From positions 1 through 32,824 of the forward strand of contig JACUTR010000008.1 in NCBI GenBank assembly GCA_014859735.1: 32,824 nt of DNA. Direction: 5' to 3'. Positions 22,565-30,386 of this stretch are shown here, one piece after another. Every line of letters begins with the position of its first letter. Position 1 is the first letter of the stretch. The translations under genes were made by a program, and so were the position numbers. The notes under the pieces are model-generated. The model made no database searches. It was not told the origin of the DNA and worked only from the letters and a program-made list of their open reading frames with translations. Origin of the DNA: Candidatus Methanophagales archaeon. GTDB lineage: Archaea; Halobacteriota; Syntropharchaeia; Alkanophagales; Methanospirareceae.

Positions 22565-24122
22565 CCCTAATCCTCTTCTCCACCGCTTCCGGGTTTATAC
22601 TATACTCAAATATAATCTTACTGAGCGACTCGAAGTCATTCATGCCTCTCTTTCTCATCCACTCCAGAATTCTCACCCTGCGTGCGAACTCCTCTGACAA
22701 TTCATGCTCGCTCAGATTAAGCTTATCCATTATCTCGGCAAAGACGTTCGATTCTTTCTTGAACACAAATTCATCCGGCCGCCAGCTGAACAGTTCGTTC
22801 GTTTTTAACGTTTCATTATCAAAATCAACACCCGTTACTTCCATGATTTGAGTGCATCTCCTCACTCTTTTATTCTTCACTTTCACCGACCTCTGGATCG
22901 GTATGATGTCCAGGCTATCAAGCAGCATCAGAGGGATATCAATTGGAGGCTTTGTCAACCGTTTCACTACCGCATCTGCGGAATCGGCGTGAACTGTTGA
23001 CAACGTGATGTGTCCGGTCGCCATCGCTTGGAAAAGTGTATACGCTTCTCTTCCTCTCACTTCACCCACCAAAATGTATTCGGGCCGTTGTCTGAGCGCA
23101 GTTCTGAGCAAATCGAACATCTCTATTGAACGCCCTCCTTCTTCTGCCTCCCGGGTAACTGCTGGAATCCAATTCTGGTGCATTAGATTTATCTCTCTCG
23201 TGTCTTCGATGGATACGATTTTACTTTCGGGGGGTATGAACATAGAGACAGCGTTTAAAACCGTTGTTTTCCCCGAGGCGGTCCCACCAGAGATAAGAAT
23301 ATTAGAGCCATTTCCTACCGCCATCCAGAGATAGGCAATCATTTCCACGGAGAACGTCCCGTAATCTATGAGCTCGATCGGCGTAATAGGTATCTCCTTA
23401 AACTTCCGTATGGTAAATGTCGAGCCTCTCGTTGTCACCTCGTGTCCGATGCTCAATTGTAATCGATCTTTGGTGGGGAGAGAAGCATCTAAGAGTGGTT
23501 TTGCCATCGAGATGTGCCTGCCTGCTCGCTGTGCCAATTTATAAATCATCGCATCTAATTCTGGCTTAGCAAATTGTACATTCGTTTCTATCGAGCCGTA
23601 TTTTCGATGATACACGTATAGGGGGATTCCAGGACCATCAGCAGAGATGTCCTCCGCCATTTTATCATTTATAATCGGGTCTAACTTCCCGTATCCAATG
23701 AAATCCCTCCTTACGTAATACATCATCGTATCCAGTCTCTCAGGGCTTATTTCCATGGATAAATCACCAACCAGCGCTTCTACCTTCTCCCTCAGGAATT
23801 CATCTGGTTCAGTAACACGGGCGAAACTCACGTCTATCGTCTCGTAGAGGTGGTTTTTTATCTCCTTTAATAACTCTCTCTCACCGCTCGAGAGGTTCGG
23901 CTCCACAACTTCGTAAAGAGGAGGCGAAGAGTTTATAATTCTGATAGCTGCATAAGGTTCGTTAACGGCATAGCGCTCTATCTCTCGACCTCTCGTCTCG
24001 TTCTCTTCCCTCGCTTCCGGGACCTGGAGCTCTCCCTTCTCTTCACGTTCTTCCTTCCTCTCTTCTTTTCCCCTGGTCCCTCGTCGTAGAATTCTCTTCC
24101 AATCTTCTTTCACGTATATCAA
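22545..24122 (-). CDS. type IV filament assembly ATPase (VirB11/TadA/FlaI-like)
   Basis: A 525-aa protein. Residues 1-55 are a highly charged Glu/Arg linker. The N-terminal domain (about 75-240) ends with the arginine-rich TTRGSTFTIRKF. The ATPase domain has Walker A GGTASGKTT (279-287), the Asp box SIEDTREI (304-311), Walker B around RPEYILVGEVRGRE (346-359) and the His box GHITLSTVHA (370-379). All key residues are present. Such hexameric ATPases power assembly or retraction of archaeal pili and archaella at the inner face of the membrane. The start is TTG at 24122 or GTG at 24113. It is distinct from the archaellum flaI at 32188, so the cell has two assembly motors in this locus. Confidence 0.93.
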   Translation of the reverse strand: MIYVKEDWKRILRRGTRGKEERKEEREEKGELQVPEAREENETRGREIERYAVNEPYAAIRIINSSPPLYEVVEPNLSSGERELLKEIKNHLYETIDVSFARVTEPDEFLREKVEALVGDLSMEISPERLDTMMYYVRRDFIGYGKLDPIINDKMAEDISADGPGIPLYVYHRKYGSIETNVQFAKPELDAMIYKLAQRAGRHISMAKPLLDASLPTKDRLQLSIGHEVTTRGSTFTIRKFKEIPITPIELIDYGTFSVEMIAYLWMAVGNGSNILISGGTASGKTTVLNAVSMFIPPESKIVSIEDTREINLMHQNWIPAVTREAEEGGRSIEMFDLLRTALRQRPEYILVGEVRGREAYTLFQAMATGHITLSTVHADSADAVVKRLTKPPIDIPLMLLDSLDIIPIQRSVKVKNKRVRRCTQIMEVTGVDFDNETLKTNELFSWRPDEFVFKKESNVFAEIMDKLNLSEHELSEEFARRVRILEWMRKRGMNDFESLSKIIFEYSINPEAVEKRIRDERGYK

Positions 24123-24195
24123 TTGTCCATTTCATAATTACAGCAGTAAAAATGTATCGATATCTTCAAAAAAAGTTTAAAAATTATAAAAAAAA

Positions 24196-24205
24196 ATTTT
24201 ATATA
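24196..24205 (-). promoter_or_regulatory. TATA-like element upstream of the assembly ATPase
   Basis: The minus strand reads TATATAAAAT about 75 nt before the ATPase start, in a 103-nt AT-rich gap after the KaiC-like gene. A second candidate, TTTATAATTT, lies at about 24178-24188. The ATPase and platform genes may thus have their own promoter apart from the KaiC-like gene. Confidence 0.35.
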
Positions 24206-24225
24206 CCCCTCTGCTCGAGCAGTGC

Positions 24226-25602
24226 TCACACAAAAGGAGTGAACTTCAACTGGTGATATCCTTCCTCTCCTTTCTCTTCACCCGCATCCACGCGCAAGGG
24301 TGCGATATTATAGATGACCGTGTGCGGCTTAACGCCGTAAAGATTAAGCGTGCCGTTGAGTGGTATGAAGCGGAGATGAACATCAGCCATCTCACAGATC
24401 TCGTTCTTTAACTTCGCAGAAGGTTTCAAAACACCTACTAAAACATCATTTGTCGTTCTCGCCCAGGACACCACCTCTGTAAGCGTTTCCCTTACCTCAT
24501 CCTCTGAGTAAATATTCAGACTGGTTAAACCCAGTACGTGCAATATCGGTTTTTTTAGCCCCTTATAAATCTCAAAGTAGTTATCCAAGTAATTCTTTAC
24601 GGACGGGACTTCTCTACCGAACTGGGTTTCACTTTCTGAAGCAGTAGGTATCCTCAAGTTTTTATCAAGCATGTCTTCGCGCACATAATCCAGAAGAAGC
24701 TTCTTCACCGAGGAGAAATAAGAGCCATCCTCTGGTATGTATATAACGCCACAGTCGTTGAGCAAGAAATCGGAGATGGTGTGGAATAAAATGGGTCTGT
24801 AACCCCAACTTATGCTATCATCCGATATTTCTAATAAGACAAAGCCCCCCTTCGGATAGCCACCAACTATCGTATCCAGATCCTCTATTCCCGTAGAATA
24901 ATTTCCAAAAAGGAGTTCTTTTTCCTTGATTACCTTGTGCCTCCCGCTCCCTAATTCGGTGGCGGGGGTTATGAAATGGGTGAACTTCCCCTCTTCCAGG
25001 GTAAAGGGATAGTTACCACGGGGAACCTGAAGCCCTCTCAACTTATCTATAAACACTTTCCGCACGATTCTATTATCCCTCTGCTCTTTCTCTAACCTTA
25101 AAATACCGTCAACGAGATAATCCAGTCTCTTCTCACCGGTATATTCACTTATCAAGATTAAATGTGTTCTCGTCTTTCGAGCGATATCGAGCATAGAGGT
25201 TTCAAGCTTTTCTACGCTCTGTGTTTCTTTTCCTATCTGAAACGAGACGGCATCCCAGCTGTCTATGATAAGAATCGTAACGTTCTCTTCTGCAACAACG
25301 CTGTAAACAGATCTCAAGAAGCTTGTCAGGTCCTCGTAGAGCACTTGGGCCTCAGCTTCTGAAAATTCAGACTGAGTGGCGTCAATAACATTCTTCCGAG
25401 GAACTTGTTCTTCCAGTCCCGGGAACTGTTTATACAGTGCGGTCGGGTCGATACGAGTTGAGATATAAACGCCTTTCGTATCTCCATTGCATACTCTTTG
25501 GAGCAGCGTTATCGCATAGGTTGTCTTCCCAGTTCCAGGAGCTCCTTTAAGCAAGAGGGTATAACCCTCCATCAACTTAAGTGCGCTTTCTACTTCGTGC
25601 AT
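24226..25602 (-). CDS. two-domain KaiC/RecA-like ATPase
   Basis: A 458-aa protein with two RecA-type domains. The first (about 1-225) has Walker A GAPGTGKTT (20-28) and Walker B ILIIDS (110-115). The second (about 230-435) begins with the KaiC-like STGIEDLDTIVGGYPKGGF, but its P-loop is lost: residues after VLLEI are SDDSISWGY with no GKT. So one active and one degenerate site are expected. FlaH in archaella is a single-domain KaiC homologue that binds the FlaI motor; this protein may have the corresponding role for the Tad-like ATPase next to it. That is inference from position. It also resembles archaeal Rad55/GvpD-type ATPases, and no gas vesicle genes are present. GGAGGGAG precedes the ATG. 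Confidence 0.8.
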   Translation of the reverse strand: MHEVESALKLMEGYTLLLKGAPGTGKTTYAITLLQRVCNGDTKGVYISTRIDPTALYKQFPGLEEQVPRKNVIDATQSEFSEAEAQVLYEDLTSFLRSVYSVVAEENVTILIIDSWDAVSFQIGKETQSVEKLETSMLDIARKTRTHLILISEYTGEKRLDYLVDGILRLEKEQRDNRIVRKVFIDKLRGLQVPRGNYPFTLEEGKFTHFITPATELGSGRHKVIKEKELLFGNYSTGIEDLDTIVGGYPKGGFVLLEISDDSISWGYRPILFHTISDFLLNDCGVIYIPEDGSYFSSVKKLLLDYVREDMLDKNLRIPTASESETQFGREVPSVKNYLDNYFEIYKGLKKPILHVLGLTSLNIYSEDEVRETLTEVVSWARTTNDVLVGVLKPSAKLKNEICEMADVHLRFIPLNGTLNLYGVKPHTVIYNIAPLRVDAGEEKGEEGYHQLKFTPFV

Positions 25603-25637
25603 GATTGATCTCCCTCCACATTCTTCTCATCTTCTAT

Positions 25638-25650
25638 CTTTTATAAATAT
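25638..25650 (-). promoter_or_regulatory. TATA box for the KaiC-like ATPase gene
   Basis: The minus strand reads ATATTTATAAAAG about 36-48 nt before the ATG at 25602, with a GGAGGGAG ribosome-binding site in the leader. Long T and A runs and an alternating TA stretch lie to its right (25665-25700). Confidence 0.5.
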
Positions 25651-25734
25651 TTGCAACAGTTAAAAAATTTTTTAATGATATATATATATACGATTGTTTT
25701 TTTTCCATTTTGCATGGTGCACCTACCTGGGTAC

Positions 25735-26082
25735 TTACGACTTAGCTCCTGTTCTTGAAGCCGCTTCCGCCGTCCTTTTCGCTATGATCTCCTCTATGCT
25801 TCTCTTCTCTTTTACACTTCGCACCGTATCGATGAAATTGAAGAGCGTCGCGGTATACGGGCTCTTCTCATTAATCCTTATCACACGCGATTTCCCGATG
25901 TCCAGTTCAGTGATTATACCTGCAGTTACGAGGTCAGAAATAGCTTTTCTGACGGTCACGTGGCTCTTCTCCAGGGTGTCTGCGAGTTTAGTGATGTTCG
26001 TGAAGTACCCCGGGTTATCGTAAAACAGGAGTATTATCTCAAGATGTGTGCTACCTCCAAATATCTTTTCTAATATATCCAT
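25735..26082 (-). CDS. winged-helix DNA-binding regulator (copy 1)
   Basis: A 115-aa protein. It begins MDILEKIFGGSTHLEIILLF, and residues about 25-80 form a winged helix: GYFTNITKLADTL, the recognition region EKSHVTVRKAISDLVTAGI and a wing TELDIGKSRVIRIN. The C-terminal helix (about 85-115) may be for dimer formation. It is a close paralogue of the protein encoded at 26151-26474. Its place between a pilus module and the divergent archaellin genes makes it a candidate regulator of one or both. A small euryarchaeal archaellum activator (EarA) is known, but I cannot show orthology. The TATA box is only about 26 nt from the ATG, so the transcript is probably leaderless. Confidence 0.8.
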   Translation of the reverse strand: MDILEKIFGGSTHLEIILLFYDNPGYFTNITKLADTLEKSHVTVRKAISDLVTAGIITELDIGKSRVIRINEKSPYTATLFNFIDTVRSVKEKRSIEEIIAKRTAEAASRTGAKS

Positions 26083-26107
26083 ATATTAATTAGTTTACTT
26101 CACAATA

Positions 26108-26118
26108 CTATATAAATA
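26108..26118 (-). promoter_or_regulatory. TATA box for winged-helix copy 1
   Basis: The minus strand reads TATTTATATAG 26-36 nt before the ATG at 26082, the spacing expected for a leaderless archaeal message. Confidence 0.5.
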
Positions 26119-26150
26119 ACTATCCAATTTTTACTATCCTGGTGCCACCA

Positions 26151-26474
26151 TCATGCGCGCTCGATTCTCTTCTCTATTATCTCCCCTATGCTCTTGTTCT
26201 CTTTTAAACTGCGCATAGAATGGATGAAAGTGAAGAGCGCTTTGGTATACGCGCAGTTCTCGTTTATCTTGATCACCCGTGACTTCCCGATATCCAATTC
26301 GCTCAATATCCCTGCCTCGATGAGGTCGGAAACGACTTTTCTGACGGTCACGTGGCTCTTATCAAGTATCTTTGCGAGCCCCGTGATATTGTTGAAGTAG
26401 CCGCCGTTGTTGTAGAAGAGGAGTATAAGCTTAATATGTGTATTATTTCCAAATATCTTCTCCAAGGTTTCCAT
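26151..26474 (-). CDS. winged-helix DNA-binding regulator (copy 2)
   Basis: A 107-aa protein, METLEKIFGNNTHIKLILLF, with the same winged-helix layout as copy 1: GYFNNITGLAKIL, recognition region DKSHVTVRKVVSDLIEAGI, and wing SELDIGKSRVIKIN. The recognition helices are nearly the same (SHVTVRK in both), so the two proteins may bind the same or overlapping sites. The main differences are in the wing edges and the C-terminal helix. An AGGTGA ribosome-binding site lies before the ATG, unlike in copy 1. Its start faces the archaellin promoter region (26475-26783), and it is the most direct candidate for controlling flaB. Confidence 0.82.
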   Translation of the reverse strand: METLEKIFGNNTHIKLILLFYNNGGYFNNITGLAKILDKSHVTVRKVVSDLIEAGILSELDIGKSRVIKINENCAYTKALFTFIHSMRSLKENKSIGEIIEKRIERA

Positions 26475-26488
26475 CGCTGCTCACCTAT

Positions 26489-26510
26489 TATTAAATATAC
26501 CATATATATT
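26489..26510 (-). promoter_or_regulatory. TATA region for winged-helix copy 2
   Basis: The minus strand reads AATATATATGGTATATTTAA, 15-36 nt before the ATG at 26474. It contains two TATA-like cores; the distal one fits better with the AGGTGA ribosome-binding site. The stretch is nearly palindromic, so it might also bind a dimeric regulator. Confidence 0.4.
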
Positions 26511-26603
26511 TTTCGATGTGATGAAAAAAATTTATAATGGTTCTCAAAAAGTATTTTAAATGTATGCCAGAAATAGTGAAAACATTGGGTAATTGGAGGA
26601 TAT

Positions 26604-26714
26604 ATGCATACGTCCAAGAACTTGTCGTTCGATCCCGGCTTGATAATTCGTAGCGGTGCGTTGTATTCCATTTTAAATTATTTTCAAAAAATATTCATAT
26701 ATTCGCAAAAATAG
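26604..26714 (+). CDS. possible 36-aa small protein in the archaellin upstream region
   Basis: An ATG at 26604 is preceded by a good ribosome-binding site (GGAGG, 4 nt gap), and a TATA-like ATTTTAAATG lies about 45 nt upstream. The 36-codon frame (MHTSKNLSFDPG start, aromatic/Lys C-terminus) stops at TAG 26712-26714. No homology or domain is recognised, and it may be a chance frame in a long regulatory region. Confidence 0.25.
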   Translation: MHTSKNLSFDPGLIIRSGALYSILNYFQKIFIYSQK

Positions 26715-26730
26715 TTGCAAATATCGGAGC

Positions 26731-26741
26731 CTTTAAATATA
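26731..26741 (+). promoter_or_regulatory. archaellin operon promoter
   Basis: CTTTAAATATA with a purine-rich CGGAGC just before it (possible BRE) lies 43-53 nt before the GTG at 26784. The leader then holds AGGAGGTGA. The rest of the 309-nt space from 26475 contains a possible short frame at 26604 and several AT-rich stretches but no other gene. Confidence 0.55.
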
Positions 26742-26783
26742 GATAATTAAAACTTTTATAATCAGGAGGTGAAAAAAGGAAAA

Positions 26784-27443
26784 GTGAAACAAGAAAGAAA
26801 ATCGTTACGCAAAGATACAAGGGGGTTCACTGGTCTGGAGGCCGCAATCGTGCTGACCGCATTCGTTGTGGTAGCCGCGGTCTTCTCATACATGGTGCTG
26901 GGCGCAGGGTTCTTCAGCACGGAGAAAGCAAAGGCGGTCGTGCATACCGGCGTTGAGCAAACGACTTCTTCGGTTGAACTCGCTGGCAATGTGATTGGAC
27001 ATGCAGATTCGGAGGAGTGTAATGGACTACGGAATGTAACGCTTTACTTACAGTTAACCGCAGGTAGGACTCCGGTGGACATGAACAAGCTGGGAATTGC
27101 CTATACGGACAAATACGTGTATAATGGGAGTCTTGTTCATAGTGATGATACTGCCTACGACCCTCAACATGTGAACACAGACAATGTCACTGCTCCTGGA
27201 ACATGGGACTATGCCTTTGTGCCAGATCAAACAGGTAACCCGGGAAACGGTAATAACATGCTCGATGCAGATGAGAAAGTCAAGGTGTTTATCTGGCTAC
27301 CAGCAGAGGTCGGAGATGGCCTGGGATACGTTACAGTTTATAACTGGTTCCAGGTAGAAGTGAAACCGGAGAAGGGTGGAAGTATCGCGATAAAGAAAAC
27401 AGTGCCAGGAGCTATTGACGATGTGATGATACTGTATAGCTAG
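26784..27443 (+). CDS. flaB: archaellin FlaB (first copy)
   Basis: A 219-aa preprotein. I start at the GTG at 26784, because the earlier GTG (26769) lies in the AGGAGGTGA ribosome-binding site. The class III signal peptide ends KDTRG, cut before FTGLEAAIV, followed by the conserved hydrophobic core helix ending FFSTEKAKAVV. The remainder is the variable outer domain with several N-x-S/T sequons, ending in a conserved GGSIAIKKTVPGAIDD segment. Archaellins are processed by the A24 peptidase and polymerise into the rotating filament. It is followed by two further copies at 13 nt and 18 nt spacing. Its first 45 mature residues are almost the same as those of the other copies. Confidence 0.95.
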   Translation: MKQERKSLRKDTRGFTGLEAAIVLTAFVVVAAVFSYMVLGAGFFSTEKAKAVVHTGVEQTTSSVELAGNVIGHADSEECNGLRNVTLYLQLTAGRTPVDMNKLGIAYTDKYVYNGSLVHSDDTAYDPQHVNTDNVTAPGTWDYAFVPDQTGNPGNGNNMLDADEKVKVFIWLPAEVGDGLGYVTVYNWFQVEVKPEKGGSIAIKKTVPGAIDDVMILYS

Positions 27444-27456
27444 CGGAGAGGTAAAA

Positions 27457-28035
27457 ATGAAAGAAGAAAGAGCAAAAAGCATTTTTAGGGACAGAAAAGG
27501 GTTCACGGGGTTGGAGGCGGCAATCGTGCTGACTGCATTCGTGGTCGTCGCTGCGGTCTTCTCATACATGGTGCTGGGCGCAGGGTTCTTCAGCACGGAG
27601 AAAGCAAAGGCGGTCGTGCATACCGGTGTGGAGTCCGCAACTTCTTCCGCAGAACTCGTTGGCGATGTTATCGGAATAGGTGATGGCACTGAGATAACAA
27701 CGATAAACTTCACCATACAGTTGACTGCGGGTCAAAACCCGGTAGACCTCAATAAATCAGTCATCTCGTTCACGAATAAAAGTATCCACAACGAATCGGT
27801 GACGTGGACTTACACAGTGTATCAAGAAGTAGGAAGTAGCAACAATCTGCTGGAAGCGAACGAAAAGGCGGAGATTATGGTTTATCTTGCTGGAGTGGAT
27901 GATGCCGGACTAGTAACAGGACTCGGCACGTATAATAAGTTCACGCTGGAGTTCAAGCCGGAATTAGGAGGAACGCTGCCTATTATAAGGACAACGCCTG
28001 GTGCACTTTATAATGTGACGAGACTGTACAGCTGA
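27457..28035 (+). CDS. flaB: archaellin FlaB (second copy)
   Basis: A 192-aa preprotein with signal MKEERAKSIFRDRKG, then FTGLEAAIV and the conserved helix. It is the shortest of the three, with a smaller outer domain (about residues 75-165), and it ends GGTLPIIRTTPGALYN. A GGAGAGG ribosome-binding site lies just before the ATG. Sequons occur in the outer domain (for example NFT and NES). A different outer domain with the same core helix suggests that it can enter the same filament but present another surface, or occupy a special position in it. Confidence 0.95.
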   Translation: MKEERAKSIFRDRKGFTGLEAAIVLTAFVVVAAVFSYMVLGAGFFSTEKAKAVVHTGVESATSSAELVGDVIGIGDGTEITTINFTIQLTAGQNPVDLNKSVISFTNKSIHNESVTWTYTVYQEVGSSNNLLEANEKAEIMVYLAGVDDAGLVTGLGTYNKFTLEFKPELGGTLPIIRTTPGALYNVTRLYS

Positions 28036-28053
28036 GTGGAGATGATGAAAAAA

Positions 28054-28746
28054 ATGAAGACGAGAAGAGGAATAGTAAAGGACGAGAAAGGGTTCACCGG
28101 TCTGGAAGCTGCAATTGTTCTCACTGCATTCATCGTTGTTGCTGCAGTCTTCTCATACATGGTGCTGGGCGCGGGTTTCTTCAGCACGGAAAAGGCAAAG
28201 GCGGTCGTGCACACGGGCGTGGAGAAGGCGACTTCCTCCGCAGAGGTCGCTGGCGATGTTATCGGGCATGGATGGCAGTACAATAACACAGGTACAAACT
28301 GGACCTGGTATTATTATTACAACTATTCAGATAGCGGTGGTCACACTCTGGATTCGACGAATCTCACGGTTGTGGAGTTCCAGGTACAACTCACTGCCGG
28401 GCAGAGTGCGATGGACATGAACAAAGTGGTGATCTCCTATAGTGACAGCGATACATACGTGCCAGAGTTAACCTATGCAAGCGGTGTTAATGCAAGTAAA
28501 GCCAATTTTTCAATGACTTCAACGACTGGAAGCTGGAACTACACCCTGGCAACTACTACTGAGATGGGTAAAGTAAACATGCTCGACCCGAACGAGAAGA
28601 TGACCGTTATCGTTGGTCTACCTGACTACGGTGTAACAGCGGGCAAGAGTTTCAAGATAGACTTCAAGCCAGCGCTGGGCGGTACAATCACCATATCGAA
28701 GACCGCACCCGGTGCCATAGACAAGACGATGCTGCTCACGTCGTAG
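28054..28746 (+). CDS. flaB: archaellin FlaB (third copy)
   Basis: A 230-aa preprotein. The frame opens at a GTG at 28036, but GGAGATGATG there looks like the ribosome-binding site and the ATG at 28054 gives a leader MKTRRGIVKDEKG of normal length. Cleavage is before FTGLEAAIV. The outer domain is the largest of the three and rich in Tyr, Trp, Asn and Thr, with an aromatic stretch WTWYYYYNYS near residues 82-91 and many sequons, so heavy N-glycosylation is likely. The C-terminus is GGTITISKTAPGAIDK. A terminator-like hairpin follows. Confidence 0.93.
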   Translation: MKTRRGIVKDEKGFTGLEAAIVLTAFIVVAAVFSYMVLGAGFFSTEKAKAVVHTGVEKATSSAEVAGDVIGHGWQYNNTGTNWTWYYYYNYSDSGGHTLDSTNLTVVEFQVQLTAGQSAMDMNKVVISYSDSDTYVPELTYASGVNASKANFSMTSTTGSWNYTLATTTEMGKVNMLDPNEKMTVIVGLPDYGVTAGKSFKIDFKPALGGTITISKTAPGAIDKTMLLTS

Positions 28747-28772
28747 CGTATGAACCCAAAAGCGAAAAGATA

Positions 28773-28816
28773 GAGGGTTTTTTTATTTTTTACCCTCACA
28801 CTTTCTTTCTTTTTTA
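28773..28816 (+). terminator. hairpin and T-rich tract after the archaellin genes
   Basis: GAGGGT pairs with ACCCTC around a T-rich loop, followed by CTTTCTTTCTTTTTT. It could end most transcripts after flaB, giving more archaellin message than message for the machinery genes. A second perfect hairpin, GATACAAG/CTTGTATC, lies at 28847-28874. Confidence 0.5.
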
Positions 28817-28894
28817 CAAGAAAACGATGCCGGATACAGGATGCTGGATACAAGATAAAGGTTTGACTTGTATCTTCACATTTTCTCGCGGGAA

Positions 28895-28920
28895 TCTGTG
28901 TAATCGTGTGGTTATAAAAA
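28895..28920 (+). promoter_or_regulatory. promoter-like block before flaCE
   Basis: TGTGTAATCGTGTGGTTATAAAA ends with a TATA box (28911-28920) 14-24 nt before the flaCE ATG. A nearly identical block lies before flaG at 30407-30433. It probably drives separate transcription of the machinery genes. Confidence 0.5.
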
Positions 28921-28933
28921 GAAGAAGTGCAAA

Positions 28934-29647
28934 ATGGAGCTGATAGACCGGATAAATGCATTGGAAGGCGAAATAAAACTGGTGAAGAGTGAGGTAAAGA
29001 AGGTTCTCGTCGACTTATGCGAGATGATGAACACTACAGAAAACCCATTTGCTCATTTGGAACAGTTTCGACTGGGAGGTGGAGGCGTTGACGAGGAGCG
29101 ACTGAAGAAGCTGGAAGGGGCGGTGGAAGAATTGAAGGAATTTGGTGGAGGAGAGGGAATAGATGAAGAGAGGATAGGAAAATTGGAGGAGGCTATGGAA
29201 CAATTAAAGGAAATGGGGAAGAATTTGGAAGCTGCTCTAGAGAAGCTGGCGGAAACAGAGAAACGGTCGGGGAAACCGCTCATTCACAATCAGGCGGCTT
29301 CAGAATCCGAATTGAATGAAATCGGAATGGGAGCCGGAGAGAGATATGGAACCGGAACAGTTGACACGATTACCATTGCACAACTCGTTCAATGGGCGGA
29401 CACCACACTTAATCGTGTCGGGATGGAGAAGTTAAATCAGGTCGTCGAGTTGTATGAACTCACCGGTCGTATCTCAAAAGAGATGAAGGATACCATCTTC
29501 AAAATCGCAGAGCTCCCTGATGCAGTCCTAAGCACGGAGAAAGAGCACATCGAGACGAAACACTGCATCATCGCACTTTGTGAATTAGACCGGATTATCA
29601 CCGGTCGGCATCAGGATCTGTTCGTGCTTCTAAAGGACCTCTGTTAA
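28934..29647 (+). CDS. flaCE: archaellum cytosolic-ring protein FlaCE (FlaC-FlaD/E fusion)
   Basis: A 237-aa protein. The N-terminal part (about 1-45) resembles FlaC (KSEVKKVLVDLCEMMNTTENPF). A Glu/Lys-rich coiled coil (about 55-115) and a linker lead to the FlaD/E domain (about 147-237), which starts ITIAQLVQWADTTLNRVG, continues LNQVVELYELTGRIS, and ends with LCELDRIITGRHQDLFVLLKDLC. In euryarchaea FlaC/D/E form the cytosolic switch complex under the motor that receives CheF/CheY signals. Fusion into one protein occurs in several lineages. It lies between flaB and flaF, the usual place. No chemotaxis genes are in the window. Confidence 0.9.
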   Translation: MELIDRINALEGEIKLVKSEVKKVLVDLCEMMNTTENPFAHLEQFRLGGGGVDEERLKKLEGAVEELKEFGGGEGIDEERIGKLEEAMEQLKEMGKNLEAALEKLAETEKRSGKPLIHNQAASESELNEIGMGAGERYGTGTVDTITIAQLVQWADTTLNRVGMEKLNQVVELYELTGRISKEMKDTIFKIAELPDAVLSTEKEHIETKHCIIALCELDRIITGRHQDLFVLLKDLC

Positions 29648-29648
29648 G

Positions 29649-29789
29649 AAATCCCAATGGCAAATACTACCAAATCCCAAGTAAATCCCAATTTCAAAAT
29701 CCCAACGCTTACCGGCGTAATTTCCAAATCCCAACTGCCAAATCCCAAAAATTTGGTAGTATTGGTATGTATTGGGATTTGGGATTTTC
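29649..29789. repeat. AAATCCCAA repeat element, copy A (flaCE-flaF gap)
   Basis: The element has many AAATCCCAA units on the left and mirror-image TTGGGATTT units on the right, so it is roughly an inverted repeat. Landmarks are AAATACTACCAAATCCCAAG at the left and GGTATGTATTGGGATTTGGG at the right. The same two ends border copy B at 31910-32178, but the interiors differ. There is no transposase. It fills most of the 176-nt gap without a gene. Confidence 0.75.
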
Positions 29790-29823
29790 CAGGAGATACA
29801 AATACAGGAACGAGGATGTAAAG

Positions 29824-30312
29824 ATGTCAGAAACGGCGATTACCACTGCGATAATAACCATTGCTTGTGTGATCTGTGCAGGCATGCTCATCAGCGCAAT
29901 ATACCCCGCGATGCATCGCGCTACATCGTCCGTTATCTCAACAAGTGAAAAACTCGGCGAACGAATTGAAACGTCCATTGATATCATTGCAGAAGCGACG
30001 AACGATACGTCGCAGCACGCATACATCTGGGTAAAAAACATCGGAGCTTCGGAAATACCGCAGGTAGAAAACTCCGATGTCTTCTTCGGTAAGATAAACG
30101 AGTTTCAACGAATTCCTTTCAATTCAAGTCCGTCAGCACCAGCTCCATGCTGGAGTTACGTTATCGAAAACGACGATGGTAACCAGAGATGGGACGTGGG
30201 CGAAACGCTCAAGATAACCATAAACTCCTCTACACCCCTCACCTCCGGCAACTATTACGTTAAAATCATCCTTTATAACGGGGTATCAGCTGAAGATAAG
30301 TTCTCTATATAA
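29824..30312 (+). CDS. flaF: archaellum stator protein FlaF
   Basis: A 162-aa protein. The frame is open from 29767, but the first 19 codons belong to the repeat element, and the ATG at 29824 (MSETAITTAIITIACVICAG) gives the typical FlaF N-terminal helix after a GAGG ribosome-binding site. Residues about 60-162 form the beta-sandwich outer domain (AYIWVKNIGASEIP, SDVFFGKIN, GDVGETLKITI-like stretch, NYYVKIILYNG). FlaF with FlaG binds the S-layer and holds the archaellum motor at the envelope. It is followed by a 139-nt gap with a hairpin and promoter-like block before flaG. Confidence 0.9.
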   Translation: MSETAITTAIITIACVICAGMLISAIYPAMHRATSSVISTSEKLGERIETSIDIIAEATNDTSQHAYIWVKNIGASEIPQVENSDVFFGKINEFQRIPFNSSPSAPAPCWSYVIENDDGNQRWDVGETLKITINSSTPLTSGNYYVKIILYNGVSAEDKFSI

Positions 30313-30386
30313 AACCACAAGACACTTTTTATTTTTTACAAAAAGAAAACCTGTGCTAAAAGAAAAATCTTGTTTCTTTGGTCAAG

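Noticed and set aside
24226-25602. Naming the KaiC-like protein as gas vesicle regulator GvpD
   Set aside because: It has a broadly similar two-domain ATPase layout, but there are no gas vesicle genes nearby and the context is filament assembly.
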